Assembly: GCA_937967995.1 (NCBI GenBank)
Contig: CALBTB010000010.1
Coordinates: forward strand, 310,001 to 374,000
From: an uncultured Gammaproteobacteria bacterium
Lineage (GTDB): Bacteria; Pseudomonadota; Gammaproteobacteria; UBA6429; Thiohalophilaceae
DNA length: 64,000 bases
Direction of reading: 5' to 3'
Position numbers and translations under genes: made by a program. Positions within the stretch are counted from its first letter, which is position 1, and the number at the start of each line of letters is the position of its first letter. The notes under the pieces are model-generated. The model was not told the DNA's origin and did not search any database. It saw only the letters and a program-made list of their open reading frames with translations. Of this stretch, positions 16,264 through 24,990 are shown piece after piece.

Positions 16264-17661
16264 ATGCCGTTTATTCCGCACACTGAACAGGAAATCAAAG
16301 CGATGCTGGAGGCCATTGGTGTCGACAGTATTGAACAGTTATTTGATGAAATACCGGCTGCGTTACGCAGTAAGGGACTGGAAAAGGTTCCGCAAGGACT
16401 CAGCGAAATGGAAGTCGGGCGCCTGATGCGTGAACGTGCCGCACAGGATGAGCGGGCATTGTGTTTTGCCGGTGCCGGTGCCTATGAGCACCATATTCCG
16501 GCAGCTGTGTGGGAACTGACGACACGCGGGGAATTTTATTCCGCTTATACGCCTTACCAGGCTGAAGCCAGTCAGGGTACGTTACAGTTGTTATACGAAT
16601 ACCAAAGTATGATGGCGAGTTTAACCGGCATGGATGTGTCCAATGCCTCTTTATACGATGGTGCCTCGTCACTGGCAGAAGCCGTGTTAATGGCGGTGCG
16701 CGCCAATCGTAAATCCAAAACTAAACGCATCCTGATGCCGCGCACGGTACATCCGCATTATCGCAAGGTGGCGCACACTATCACGCATCATCAGGGCATC
16801 ACGTTTGACGAACTGGAATATGGTCGTGAAGGTGGTCACATAGATATCACTTCATTGCCGAAAGATCCGGGTGATTTCACGGCACTGGTCATTCCACAAC
16901 CCAACTTCTTCGGTGTGCTGGAAGACATTGATGCACTGACCAACTGGGCACATGAACACAACGCACTGGTGATCGCCGTAGTAAACCCGATGTCACTGGC
17001 AATTCTCAAACCGCCGGGCAAGTGGGGTGAAATCGGTGCCGACATCGTTTGTGGTGACGGCCAGCCCATGGGTGCACCTTTATCATCCGGTGGTCCTTAT
17101 TTTGGCATCATGTGTTGTCGCAAGGATTATGTACGGCAAATGCCGGGCCGCATCATCGGGCGTACCACGGACCTGGACGGTAAAACCGGTTTTGCGTTGA
17201 CGCTACAGGCGCGTGAACAACACATTCGTCGTTCCAAGGCGACGTCCAATATCTGTACCAACCAGGGCCTGCTGGTCACGGCAGCAACAATTTATATGAG
17301 CCTGATGGGACCAAAAGGCCTGTCTACAACGGCTACTGCATCGCACAACAACACACGCCAGTTGATATCTGCACTGGATCAGGTGGCTGGTGTTCGTAAA
17401 CTGTTTAACCGGCCTTTTTTCCACGAGGCAGTGTTTAAATTTGATATCCCGGTCAACGACGTCATCGATGCATTATCCGCGCAATCGATCGTGGCGGGTG
17501 TGTCACTGGAACATCATTATCCTGAACTGGACAACACGTTGCTGGTGTGTGTGACAGAGACAAAAACAGCACAGGATATTAGCCGTTACGCGGAAAGCAT
17601 TTCGCGTATCAGTGCGAAAGTGTCAGCATCGCAACAATCAGCGCAACCCACTATGGCATAA
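16264..17661 (+). CDS. gcvPA: Glycine dehydrogenase (decarboxylating) subunit 1
   Basis: The N-terminal half of split P protein, which pairs with GcvPB to decarboxylate glycine onto lipoyl-GcvH. It starts MPFIPHTEQEIKAMLEAIGV and contains GAGAYEHHIPAAVWEL, TPYQAEASQGTLQLLYEYQ and YDGASSLAEAV, all typical of GcvPA. It does not carry the PLP lysine, which lies in GcvPB. At 465 residues it is slightly longer than most homologues because of a short Ser/Gln-rich tail. The split P form contrasts with the single-chain GcvP of E. coli. A peroxidase gene separates it from gcvPB. Confidence 0.95.
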   Translation: MPFIPHTEQEIKAMLEAIGVDSIEQLFDEIPAALRSKGLEKVPQGLSEMEVGRLMRERAAQDERALCFAGAGAYEHHIPAAVWELTTRGEFYSAYTPYQAEASQGTLQLLYEYQSMMASLTGMDVSNASLYDGASSLAEAVLMAVRANRKSKTKRILMPRTVHPHYRKVAHTITHHQGITFDELEYGREGGHIDITSLPKDPGDFTALVIPQPNFFGVLEDIDALTNWAHEHNALVIAVVNPMSLAILKPPGKWGEIGADIVCGDGQPMGAPLSSGGPYFGIMCCRKDYVRQMPGRIIGRTTDLDGKTGFALTLQAREQHIRRSKATSNICTNQGLLVTAATIYMSLMGPKGLSTTATASHNNTRQLISALDQVAGVRKLFNRPFFHEAVFKFDIPVNDVIDALSAQSIVAGVSLEHHYPELDNTLLVCVTETKTAQDISRYAESISRISAKVSASQQSAQPTMA

Positions 17662-17695
17662 CTGAACACGGAATAACAAAAGCGAGGAGAACAAC

Positions 17696-18193
17696 ATGGC
17701 CAAGATTACTTTGCAAGGAAACGAAATTACGACCAATGGTGAATTACCGGCAGTCGGTGCAGCGGCACCGGAATTTAAACTCACCACCAAGGACCTGGAA
17801 GACAAAGGCCTGGCGGATTTCAAGGGCAAGAAAAAGCTGCTGAATATTGTGCCGAGCCTGGATACCGGTGTCTGTGCCACGTCGACCAAAAAATTCAATG
17901 AACAACTGGGTGGCCGCAATGATGTGGAGGTACTGGTGATCTCCGCTGATTTGCCATTTGCCATGGGCCGTTTCTGTGAAGCGGAAGGCACCAACCAGGT
18001 GACGACCCTGTCCATGATGCGCAGCCGTAACTTTGCCAAGGATTACGGTGTACTGATTCAGGATGGGCCGCTGGCCGGCATTACTGCGCGTGCCGTGGTG
18101 GTCATCGATGAAAACGACAAGGTGGCGTATACGGAACTGGTCCCGGAAATCACCCAGGAACCGAACTACGATAGCGCGATCGCCGCTTTATAA
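17696..18193 (+). CDS. tpx: Thiol peroxidase (atypical 2-Cys peroxiredoxin)
   Basis: Tpx reduces hydrogen peroxide and lipid hydroperoxides using thioredoxin. The 165-residue sequence has the peroxidatic Cys60 in NIVPSLDTGVCATSTKKF and the resolving Cys94 in MGRFCEAEG, the two-cysteine pattern of E. coli Tpx. It has no signal peptide, so it is cytosolic or at most loosely periplasmic. Its position between gcvPA and gcvPB, on the same strand with 30-35 bp gaps and its own AGGAG site, is unusual and suggests joint regulation with glycine cleavage. Confidence 0.95.
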   Translation: MAKITLQGNEITTNGELPAVGAAAPEFKLTTKDLEDKGLADFKGKKKLLNIVPSLDTGVCATSTKKFNEQLGGRNDVEVLVISADLPFAMGRFCEAEGTNQVTTLSMMRSRNFAKDYGVLIQDGPLAGITARAVVVIDENDKVAYTELVPEITQEPNYDSAIAAL

Positions 18194-18225
18194 ATTTATA
18201 AGACTTTACTGTACAGGAACAGACA

Positions 18226-19668
18226 ATGTTGATTTTTGAACAGTCCAGCACAGGCCGCAGTAATGAGGCGCAGATTCCGGACATCGACACGAAATTCGAT
18301 GACATTCCCGCTGCATTCTTACGCGATGAATCACCGGGATTACCGGAAGTTTCCGAGATGCAGGTGGTGCGGCATTACACACGCTTGTCGCAGAAAAATT
18401 TCTCTATCGATACGCAGTTCTATCCGCTCGGTTCCTGCACCATGAAATACAATCCGCGCGGCTGTAACTCGCTGGCATTGTTACCTGGTTTTGCACAACG
18501 TCACCCCCTGAGCCCGGACAATCTCAGTCAGGGTTTTCTGGCCTGCATGTATGACCTGCAGGAAATTTTAAAAGATGTCACCGGCATGCACGGTGTATCG
18601 CTGGCCCCGATGGCCGGTGCGCAGGGTGAATTTGCCGGCGTGGCCATGATTCGCGCTTATCATGATGCCAATAACGATACGGCACGCACCGAAATCCTGG
18701 TGCCCGATGCGGCGCACGGCACCAATCCGGCCACGGCGACGATGTGCAATTACAAGGTAAAGGAAATTCCAACGGATAAAGAAGGCGATGTGGATCTCGA
18801 AGCGTTGCGTGCCGCCGTCGGTCCGCAAACCGCCGGTATCATGCTGACCAACCCGTCGACGCTGGGCGTGTTTGAACGCAAGATAAAGGAAATCGCCACC
18901 ATCGTGCATGAAGCCGGTGGTCTGTTGTATTACGACGGTGCCAATCTCAACGCCATTCTTGGCAAAGTAAAACCCGGTGACATGGGTTTTGATGTGATTC
19001 ACATGAATCTGCACAAGACCTTTTCCACACCACACGGTGGCGGTGGGCCCGGTGCCGGTCCGGTCGGCGTGAGCAAACGCCTGTTGCCGTATTTACCGGT
19101 ACCGATGGTTGCCAGACAGGGTGATACCTATTCCGTGATTGACGAAGATGATCTGCCCACCAGCATGGGTCGACTGTCCGCGTTCATGGGGAATGCCGGT
19201 GTATTAATTCGTGCCTATGTATACGCACGTATTCTGGGTCGTGAAGGCATGCATCGCGTTGCCGAGTTTGCCACACTGAACGCCAATTACATGATGGCAC
19301 GACTCAAACAGGCCGGTTTTGATATGGCCTTTAAAAATCGTCGTGCCACACACGAATTTATTCTGACATTAAAGAAGCAGTACAAAGAGTTGCATGTTAC
19401 AGCGATGGATTTTGCCAAGCGCCTGCTCGATTACGGTTACCATGCACCGACCACGTATTTTCCGTTGCTGGTGCCGGAGTGTTTTCTGATCGAACCGACT
19501 GAAACCGAGAGTCAGCAGGAACTGGACGGCTTTGTTGAAGCCATGATTAAAATACAAAAAGAAGCCGAATCCTCACCGGAGACGGTGACGACAGCACCAC
19601 ACACCTTACCGGTGCGGCGTCTGGATGATGTGAAAGCGGCCAAAGATCTGGACCTGACCTGGCAATAA
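18226..19668 (+). CDS. gcvPB: Glycine dehydrogenase (decarboxylating) subunit 2
   Basis: The catalytic half of split P protein. The PLP-binding lysine is K264 in HMNLHKTFSTPHGGGGPGAG. Other family motifs are FYPLGSCTMKYNP (66-76), DAAHGTNPATA and YYDGANLNAI. At 480 residues it matches GcvPB proteins. With GcvPA, GcvT and GcvH encoded upstream, and dihydrolipoamide dehydrogenase presumably elsewhere, the system can oxidise glycine to CO2, ammonia and 5,10-methylene-THF. It is followed by dgkA at 18 bp. Confidence 0.96.
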   Translation: MLIFEQSSTGRSNEAQIPDIDTKFDDIPAAFLRDESPGLPEVSEMQVVRHYTRLSQKNFSIDTQFYPLGSCTMKYNPRGCNSLALLPGFAQRHPLSPDNLSQGFLACMYDLQEILKDVTGMHGVSLAPMAGAQGEFAGVAMIRAYHDANNDTARTEILVPDAAHGTNPATATMCNYKVKEIPTDKEGDVDLEALRAAVGPQTAGIMLTNPSTLGVFERKIKEIATIVHEAGGLLYYDGANLNAILGKVKPGDMGFDVIHMNLHKTFSTPHGGGGPGAGPVGVSKRLLPYLPVPMVARQGDTYSVIDEDDLPTSMGRLSAFMGNAGVLIRAYVYARILGREGMHRVAEFATLNANYMMARLKQAGFDMAFKNRRATHEFILTLKKQYKELHVTAMDFAKRLLDYGYHAPTTYFPLLVPECFLIEPTETESQQELDGFVEAMIKIQKEAESSPETVTTAPHTLPVRRLDDVKAAKDLDLTWQ

Positions 19669-19686
19669 AAAAGATAAGGGAGCGAA

Positions 19687-20061
19687 ATGGGCAAACCCGG
19701 TGCCACAGGCCTGACGCGAATTATCAATGCGTTTGGTTACTCCATGAAAGGGTTTCGTGCGGCGATTCAACATGAGTCCGCGTTTCGCCAGGAAGCCATG
19801 TTGTTTATCGTGCTGTTCCCGGCGGCATTCTGGCTTGGGCGTAACTGGCTGGAATACGTGCTGCTGACCGGCTGTCTGTTTATCGTCCTGATTGTTGAAT
19901 TACTGAATTCCGCCATTGAAGCGGTCGTCGATCGCCTGGGCGATGAATATCACGAGCTGGCCGGGCGTGCCAAGGACATGGGTTCAGCAGCGGTGTTTGT
20001 TGCGTTAATATTTGTTTTACTGGTCTGGGGATTCGTGATTTACGACCGGTTTTTAGCATAA
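19687..20061 (+). CDS. dgkA: Diacylglycerol kinase
   Basis: Small trimeric inner-membrane kinase that phosphorylates diacylglycerol left over from membrane-derived oligosaccharide or lipid turnover. The 124-residue protein has three membrane helices and the family core: RAAIQHESAFRQEA near the N-terminal amphipathic helix and VELLNSAIEAVVDRLGDE with the catalytic Glu and metal-binding residues, then HELAGRAKDMGSAAV. It is 18 bp after gcvPB and probably in the same transcript, though no functional tie to glycine cleavage is known. Confidence 0.95.
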   Translation: MGKPGATGLTRIINAFGYSMKGFRAAIQHESAFRQEAMLFIVLFPAAFWLGRNWLEYVLLTGCLFIVLIVELLNSAIEAVVDRLGDEYHELAGRAKDMGSAAVFVALIFVLLVWGFVIYDRFLA

Positions 20062-20074
20062 GGATAACTAAATT

Positions 20075-21007
20075 ATGTCAGCACTGATTTGTGGTTCATT
20101 TGCCTACGACACCATCATGGTGTTTCAGGACAGGTTTAAAAATCATATTTTGCCGGACAAGGTACATATTCTGAATGTGTCGTTCCTGGTACCGGACATG
20201 CGGCGTGAATTCGGTGGGTGCGCCGGTAACATCGCGTACAACCTGAACCTGCTGGAAGCTGATGCCAAACCCATGGGAACCGTCGGTACTGATTTTGATC
20301 CCTATGCAGACTGGATGGATCAGAACGGTATTTCACGACAGTACGTCACGGAAGTTCACGATACATATACGGCACAGGCCTTTATTACCACCGATCAGGA
20401 CGACAACCAGATCACGGCGTTTCATCCTGGTGCCATGAATTCTGCTCATATGAATAAAATCAGCGATGCCAAAGGCATTAGCATTGGTATTGTGTCACCG
20501 GATGGCCGTGACGGTATGCTGCAACACGCCACGCAATTTGCCGAAGCAGGCATTCCGTTTATTTTTGATCCGGGCCAGGGCCTGCCCATGTTCAATGGTG
20601 ACGATTTAATGGATTTTATCGACAAGGCCACCTGGGTTACCCTCAACGATTATGAGGCACAGCTAGTGCAGGAACGCACCGGTAAAAACATCGAGCAACT
20701 GGCGCAATCCGTCGACGCCATGATCGTGACCCGCGGTGGAGAAGGATCGTTGATTTATACGCAGGACGAGTGTATCGAGATTCCAACCGCCAAAACCAAA
20801 GCCGTGGTCGACCCGACCGGCTGCGGTGATGCCTATCGTGGTGGCTTGCTGTACGGCTTGATGAATCAGCTCGACTGGAAAACCACCGGCCGTATTGCCG
20901 CTTTAATGGGTGCCATCAAGATTGAGCAGCATGGCACGCAGAATCACTACTTCATGCTGGATGAATTCAAACAGCGTTTCGTGGACGAATTCGGTTATCA
21001 CTTTTAG
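20075..21007 (+). CDS. PfkB-family carbohydrate/adenosine kinase
   Basis: A 310-residue ribokinase-fold kinase. The PfkB signatures are visible: EFGGCAGNIAYNL (di-Gly switch region, about 47-59), and the C-terminal DPTGCGDAYRGGLLYG with the anion hole and catalytic Asp (about D253). GCAGNIAYNL and the overall length resemble bacterial adenosine kinase-like proteins, which would phosphorylate adenosine to AMP, but sugar substrates cannot be excluded. It is the last gene of the riboswitch operon and its end overlaps the convergent DUF255 gene by 4 bp. Confidence 0.85.
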   Translation: MSALICGSFAYDTIMVFQDRFKNHILPDKVHILNVSFLVPDMRREFGGCAGNIAYNLNLLEADAKPMGTVGTDFDPYADWMDQNGISRQYVTEVHDTYTAQAFITTDQDDNQITAFHPGAMNSAHMNKISDAKGISIGIVSPDGRDGMLQHATQFAEAGIPFIFDPGQGLPMFNGDDLMDFIDKATWVTLNDYEAQLVQERTGKNIEQLAQSVDAMIVTRGGEGSLIYTQDECIEIPTAKTKAVVDPTGCGDAYRGGLLYGLMNQLDWKTTGRIAALMGAIKIEQHGTQNHYFMLDEFKQRFVDEFGYHF

Positions 21008-23076
21008 TCTGATTTAATGTATTGCTGAATCAGTGCTTGCGGGGAAGTTACCGGCGCGTGACACTGATTCCCTTCGCATACATACGCCATCGTCTGGTTT
21101 GCGTCAGTGGTTTTTTCCGCCAGGGCAGCAGGCAGTGATTCGGCATTCACCGGAATATAAAACACCAGCCGGCGCGGATGTTCGTGGTTTTGTAAATCCT
21201 CACGCCACGTGTTTAACTGCTTTTCATTACCGCGAATGATCATCACCTGTGGCGTGTACAATTGTTCTTCTAATGCGTGTAGCAGGGTCGCGGCCGCATA
21301 AGGGGCCTGTTGCATCTGTCCGCTTGCAAAGGCGAGGGTGCGTTCGCTGGCAGTGAGATAGCGTGTGTCGGCCAGCAGGTAACCGAGTCGCGCCAGGGCC
21401 AGGGCCGCCACGCCGTTACCGGCTGGAATGGCTTCGTCCATGACCGGTTTGGGCCGTTGAATAAGTGCTTCGTGATCGTGCGCGGTAAAATAAAATCCGC
21501 CGCGTTCATTATCTTCAAACTGCGCCAGTAAAGTATCAGCCAGCTCGATGGCAAACTCCAACAGCTTACTGTCCCAGCGCGCCTGTAATAATTCCAGCAA
21601 GGCATCGAGCAAAAACGCATAATCATCCAGGTAGGCCGGGAGTTTGGCCTGGCTGTCTTTATAGGTGGCGAGTAATCGCCCGTCCTGGTACAGGTGTTGT
21701 TGAATAAAATTTGCCGCGTTAATGGCGGAGTCAATGAATGCCGGTTCATTCAGCAGGCGCCCGGCCTGGGCCATGCCCCTGATCATCAGGCCGTTCCACG
21801 CGGTGAGAATTTTTTCATCGCGACCCGGTGCAACACGGGTCTGGCGTTGGGTAAATAACTTTTGTCGTGCGTTGTTTAAAATAGCCACGCTGTCATCTAC
21901 CGATAACCCGAACTGTTCGGCGACCTCGGCCACATCCCGATACACGTGCAGGTGCCAGTGGCCTTCAAAATTGGCATCGCGGTTTAAACCAAACACCTCG
22001 GCCATCAGGTGGTATTCCTGTTCGTCCAGCAACTCGCGCACATGTTGCGGCTGCCAGACATAAAATTTGCCTTCTTCACCTTCGGAGTCGGCATCCAGCG
22101 TTGAATAGTAACCTCCCTCGGGCGACTGCATTTCGCGCATGACCCATTCGGCCGTTTCGCGTGTGACTCGCTCATACACGTTGTTGTCGAAATAGCGGCT
22201 ACACTGGGCATACAGGCTAAGCAGGGGACCGTTGTCGTAAAGCATTTTCTCAAAATGCGGAATCATCCAGCGATCATCCACCGAGTAGCGATAAAAGCCG
22301 CCACCCAGTTGATCATAGAGTCCACCGGATGCCATGGCATGCAAGGTCATGCTCAGCATGTGTTTTGCCTGTTGATCTTCGTTGTTGTTGTCACGGCTGA
22401 TGATCCAGTGACGTAACAGGCGTTCCAGGTTGGACGGATGCGGAAACTTCGGTGCCTTGCCAAAACCGGCATACTGTTCATCGTACTGTTGTGCCAGTTG
22501 CTGACGCGCCTGATCCAGCAGTGTGGAGGAAAGCTCGGACTGACCCGTCTGTTGCACCAGGCTGTTGAGTGCATTCATCATCGAACTGTTTTGCTGTTCG
22601 ATCTGATCCGGGTGTTCGCGGTAAAAGCTTTCTACCCGTTGCAGAATTTCCTTGAACGGCGGCATGCCGTGTTTTGCAGTAACAGGAAAATAGGTGCCGG
22701 CAAAAAACGGGACGTGATCCTGTGGCGTCAGGGTCATGGTCAGGGGCCAGCCACCGGGGCGCTGATTCAGCAGGTGATGCGCGGTCTGATAAATTTTGTC
22801 CAGGTCCGGACGTTCTTCCCGATCCACCTTGATGTTGATAAACAGTTCATTCATGACACGCGCCGTGTCGTCATCTTCAAACGACTCATGCGCCATCACA
22901 TGACACCAGTGACAGGCGGAATAACCGATAGACAATAGAATCAGTTTGTGTTCGTCGCGGGCTTTTTGCAGCGCTTCCTCACACCACGGCCACCAGTCGA
23001 CCGGATTGTGCGCGTGTTGCAGTAAATAGGGGCTGGTCTCGTTCGCCAGACGATTGGTATGTGTTTTGTCTCTCAT
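21004..23076 (-). CDS. DUF255 thioredoxin-domain protein (YyaL/SSP411 family)
   Basis: A 690-residue protein with an N-terminal thioredoxin-like domain and a C-terminal six-hairpin glycosidase-like domain. The start NRLANETSPYLLQHAHNPVDWWPW and the CxxC motif SIGYSACHWCHVMAHESFED (about 46-65) are diagnostic. GGFYRYSVDDRWMIPHFEKMLYD and DADSEGEEGKFYVW mark the second half. Family members resemble N-acylglucosamine epimerase folds, but no reaction is established. Its start codon lies only 13 bp from that of lgt on the other strand. Confidence 0.9.
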   Translation of the reverse strand: MRDKTHTNRLANETSPYLLQHAHNPVDWWPWCEEALQKARDEHKLILLSIGYSACHWCHVMAHESFEDDDTARVMNELFINIKVDREERPDLDKIYQTAHHLLNQRPGGWPLTMTLTPQDHVPFFAGTYFPVTAKHGMPPFKEILQRVESFYREHPDQIEQQNSSMMNALNSLVQQTGQSELSSTLLDQARQQLAQQYDEQYAGFGKAPKFPHPSNLERLLRHWIISRDNNNEDQQAKHMLSMTLHAMASGGLYDQLGGGFYRYSVDDRWMIPHFEKMLYDNGPLLSLYAQCSRYFDNNVYERVTRETAEWVMREMQSPEGGYYSTLDADSEGEEGKFYVWQPQHVRELLDEQEYHLMAEVFGLNRDANFEGHWHLHVYRDVAEVAEQFGLSVDDSVAILNNARQKLFTQRQTRVAPGRDEKILTAWNGLMIRGMAQAGRLLNEPAFIDSAINAANFIQQHLYQDGRLLATYKDSQAKLPAYLDDYAFLLDALLELLQARWDSKLLEFAIELADTLLAQFEDNERGGFYFTAHDHEALIQRPKPVMDEAIPAGNGVAALALARLGYLLADTRYLTASERTLAFASGQMQQAPYAAATLLHALEEQLYTPQVMIIRGNEKQLNTWREDLQNHEHPRRLVFYIPVNAESLPAALAEKTTDANQTMAYVCEGNQCHAPVTSPQALIQQYIKSD

Positions 23077-23089
23077 TTACAATGGCGGC

Positions 23090-23923
23090 ATGACAGTTTC
23101 TGAATCACACTATGTTATCAAGTTCGAGCCGGTTGCGTTCAAAATCTTCGGCTTTGATATTCACTGGTACGGCATCATGTACCTGATCGCGTTTGTGGTC
23201 GGCTGGTGGCTGACCCGTTACCTGGCGCGACGCAATCCCATGTGGGGTGTCAAACCGGCGCACGTGGATGACCTGCTGTTTTATATGGGTCTGGGTGTCG
23301 TACTGGGCGGGCGGCTTGGTTATTTACTGTTTTATGACCTCGGCCACATACTCAATGAACCCAGTTTTATGGATGCACTAAAACGTATTTTTGCGATTAA
23401 CAAGGGCGGCATGTCGTTTCATGGCGGTTTTCTCGGTTGCATGCTGGCGATCTGGTTATTTAATCGAAAATACAAACACGGCTACTTTGTCATCGTCGAT
23501 ATGATGGCGTTGATCACGCCAGTTGGCCTGCTGGCGGGTCGAATCGGTAATTTTATTAACGGGGAATTGTGGGGCAAACCCAGTGATGTACCGTGGGCGA
23601 TGGTGTTTCCGGAATCCGGTAGCATGGTGCCGCGTCATCCCACGCCGATTTATGAAGGTTTGCTCGAAGGCGTGGTGCTGTTCATTATTTTATGGTGGTT
23701 TGCGCGCAAAGGTCGGCCGGTGATGGCCATCTCCGGTCTGTTCGCCGTGTGTTACGGCGCATTTCGCATCTTCGTCGAGTTTTACCGCCTACCGGATGCA
23801 CATATTGGTTATCTTTTGGGCAACTGGTTGACCCTGGGCATGGTCCTGTCAGCTCCCCTAGTTGTTGTAGGGATACTACTTTTGTGGTTTTCATACAACA
23901 GAAATAGTCTGCAAAATGCCTAA
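23090..23923 (+). CDS. lgt: Prolipoprotein diacylglyceryl transferase
   Basis: Lgt transfers diacylglycerol from phosphatidylglycerol to the lipobox cysteine of prolipoproteins, the first step of lipoprotein maturation in the inner membrane. The 277-residue protein has about seven membrane helices and the Lgt signature LAGRIGNFINGELWGKPSDVPWAM; GGMSFHGGFLG is the conserved His-Gly region and YEGLLEG lies further on. The start at 23090 (MTVSESHYV) places the N-terminus before the first helix; the longer frame to 23054 would run into the opposite gene. The lgt-thyA-folA order is conserved in many gammaproteobacteria. Confidence 0.95.
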   Translation: MTVSESHYVIKFEPVAFKIFGFDIHWYGIMYLIAFVVGWWLTRYLARRNPMWGVKPAHVDDLLFYMGLGVVLGGRLGYLLFYDLGHILNEPSFMDALKRIFAINKGGMSFHGGFLGCMLAIWLFNRKYKHGYFVIVDMMALITPVGLLAGRIGNFINGELWGKPSDVPWAMVFPESGSMVPRHPTPIYEGLLEGVVLFIILWWFARKGRPVMAISGLFAVCYGAFRIFVEFYRLPDAHIGYLLGNWLTLGMVLSAPLVVVGILLLWFSYNRNSLQNA

Positions 23924-24036
23924 ATAGGGCTTTAAATTCCAATTTAGACACGGTATAGTTTTTTCGCTCGGGTTATCCACAGTTTGTGGCGATCTGGGCA
24001 ATTTTTGTAGTTTCATTCCCTCCCCCATTGAAACAA

Positions 24037-24071
24037 AGCACCGCCGACCAAGTCTGCGGTGCTCTTTTTTT
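24037..24071 (+). terminator. Intrinsic terminator after lgt
   Basis: AGCACCGC (24037-24044) pairs perfectly with GCGGTGCT (24056-24063) around an 11-nt loop and is followed by a C and a run of T. It sits in the 269-bp gap between lgt and thyA, about 115 bp after the lgt stop. Confidence 0.82.
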
Positions 24072-24192
24072 GCCTTTCTGGTAAGGTATGCAGCAGGTGA
24101 CGCCGGTCGCGCGCAACCACAAGATGTGGGATTCGAGTAAAGTCTTACCGCCATATCTTGGGGAAAATCAGATTTACATGGGGAGACGTGAT

Positions 24193-24987
24193 ATGCAGCA
24201 ATACCTCGATTTGATGCGCCATGTACGCCAGCATGGGGTGAAAAAAGAGGACCGGACGGGTACCGGTACCCTGAGCGTGTTCGGCTACCAGATGCGCTTT
24301 GATTTGCAGCAGGGCTTTCCGCTGGTCACCACCAAAAAACTCCACCTGCGCTCCATCATTCATGAATTGCTGTGGTTCCTGAAAGGCGACACCAATATCC
24401 AATACCTGCATGATAACCAGGTGACGATCTGGGATGAGTGGGCCGATGAAAACGGCGATCTTGGGCCGGTGTATGGTTCCCAGTGGCGTTCCTGGCAGGC
24501 GGCAGATGGACGCACCGTCGATCAGATCAGCGACGTGATCGAACAGATCAAAACCAACCCGGATTCGCGCCGCCTGATCGTCAGTGCCTGGAACGTGGGT
24601 GAAATCGATAACATGGCATTACCGCCGTGCCACGCCTTTTTTCAGTTTTATGTGGCGAATGGTCAGCTGTCCTGCCAGTTGTATCAGCGCAGTGCCGATA
24701 TCTTTCTGGGCGTGCCGTTTAATATCGCCTCGTATGCCCTGTTGACCCTGATGATGGCGCAGGTGACGGGACTGCAACCCGGTGAATTTATTCATACGCT
24801 GGGCGACGCACACCTTTATCTGAATCATCTCGAACAGGCAGATCTGCAACTGTCGCGCACACCGTTACCCTTGCCGACCATGAAACTGAATCCGGCTATC
24901 GATAATATTTTTGATTTTGCGTTTGATGATTTTCACCTGGACAACTACCAGCACCATCCGCATATCAAGGCACCGGTTGCTGTCTGA
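24193..24987 (+). CDS. thyA: Thymidylate synthase
   Basis: ThyA methylates dUMP to dTMP using 5,10-methylene-THF, which becomes dihydrofolate. The 264-residue product equals E. coli ThyA in length, with the nucleophile C146 in MALPPCHAFFQFYV at the same number. Other motifs are DRTGTGTLSVFG (20-31), SWRSW-type QWRSWQAADG and the C-terminal IKAPVAV. I chose the ATG at 24193, preceded by GGGAG with about 7 nt spacing; the frame to 24088 would add 35 non-family residues. folA follows after 3 bp, so DHF made here is reduced by the next gene product. Confidence 0.96.
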   Translation: MQQYLDLMRHVRQHGVKKEDRTGTGTLSVFGYQMRFDLQQGFPLVTTKKLHLRSIIHELLWFLKGDTNIQYLHDNQVTIWDEWADENGDLGPVYGSQWRSWQAADGRTVDQISDVIEQIKTNPDSRRLIVSAWNVGEIDNMALPPCHAFFQFYVANGQLSCQLYQRSADIFLGVPFNIASYALLTLMMAQVTGLQPGEFIHTLGDAHLYLNHLEQADLQLSRTPLPLPTMKLNPAIDNIFDFAFDDFHLDNYQHHPHIKAPVAV

Positions 24988-24990
24988 TTC

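Noticed and set aside
23973..23981. A single perfect DnaA box as a chromosome origin
   Set aside because: No further boxes, no AT-rich unwinding element and no dnaA, gidA or rpmH nearby.
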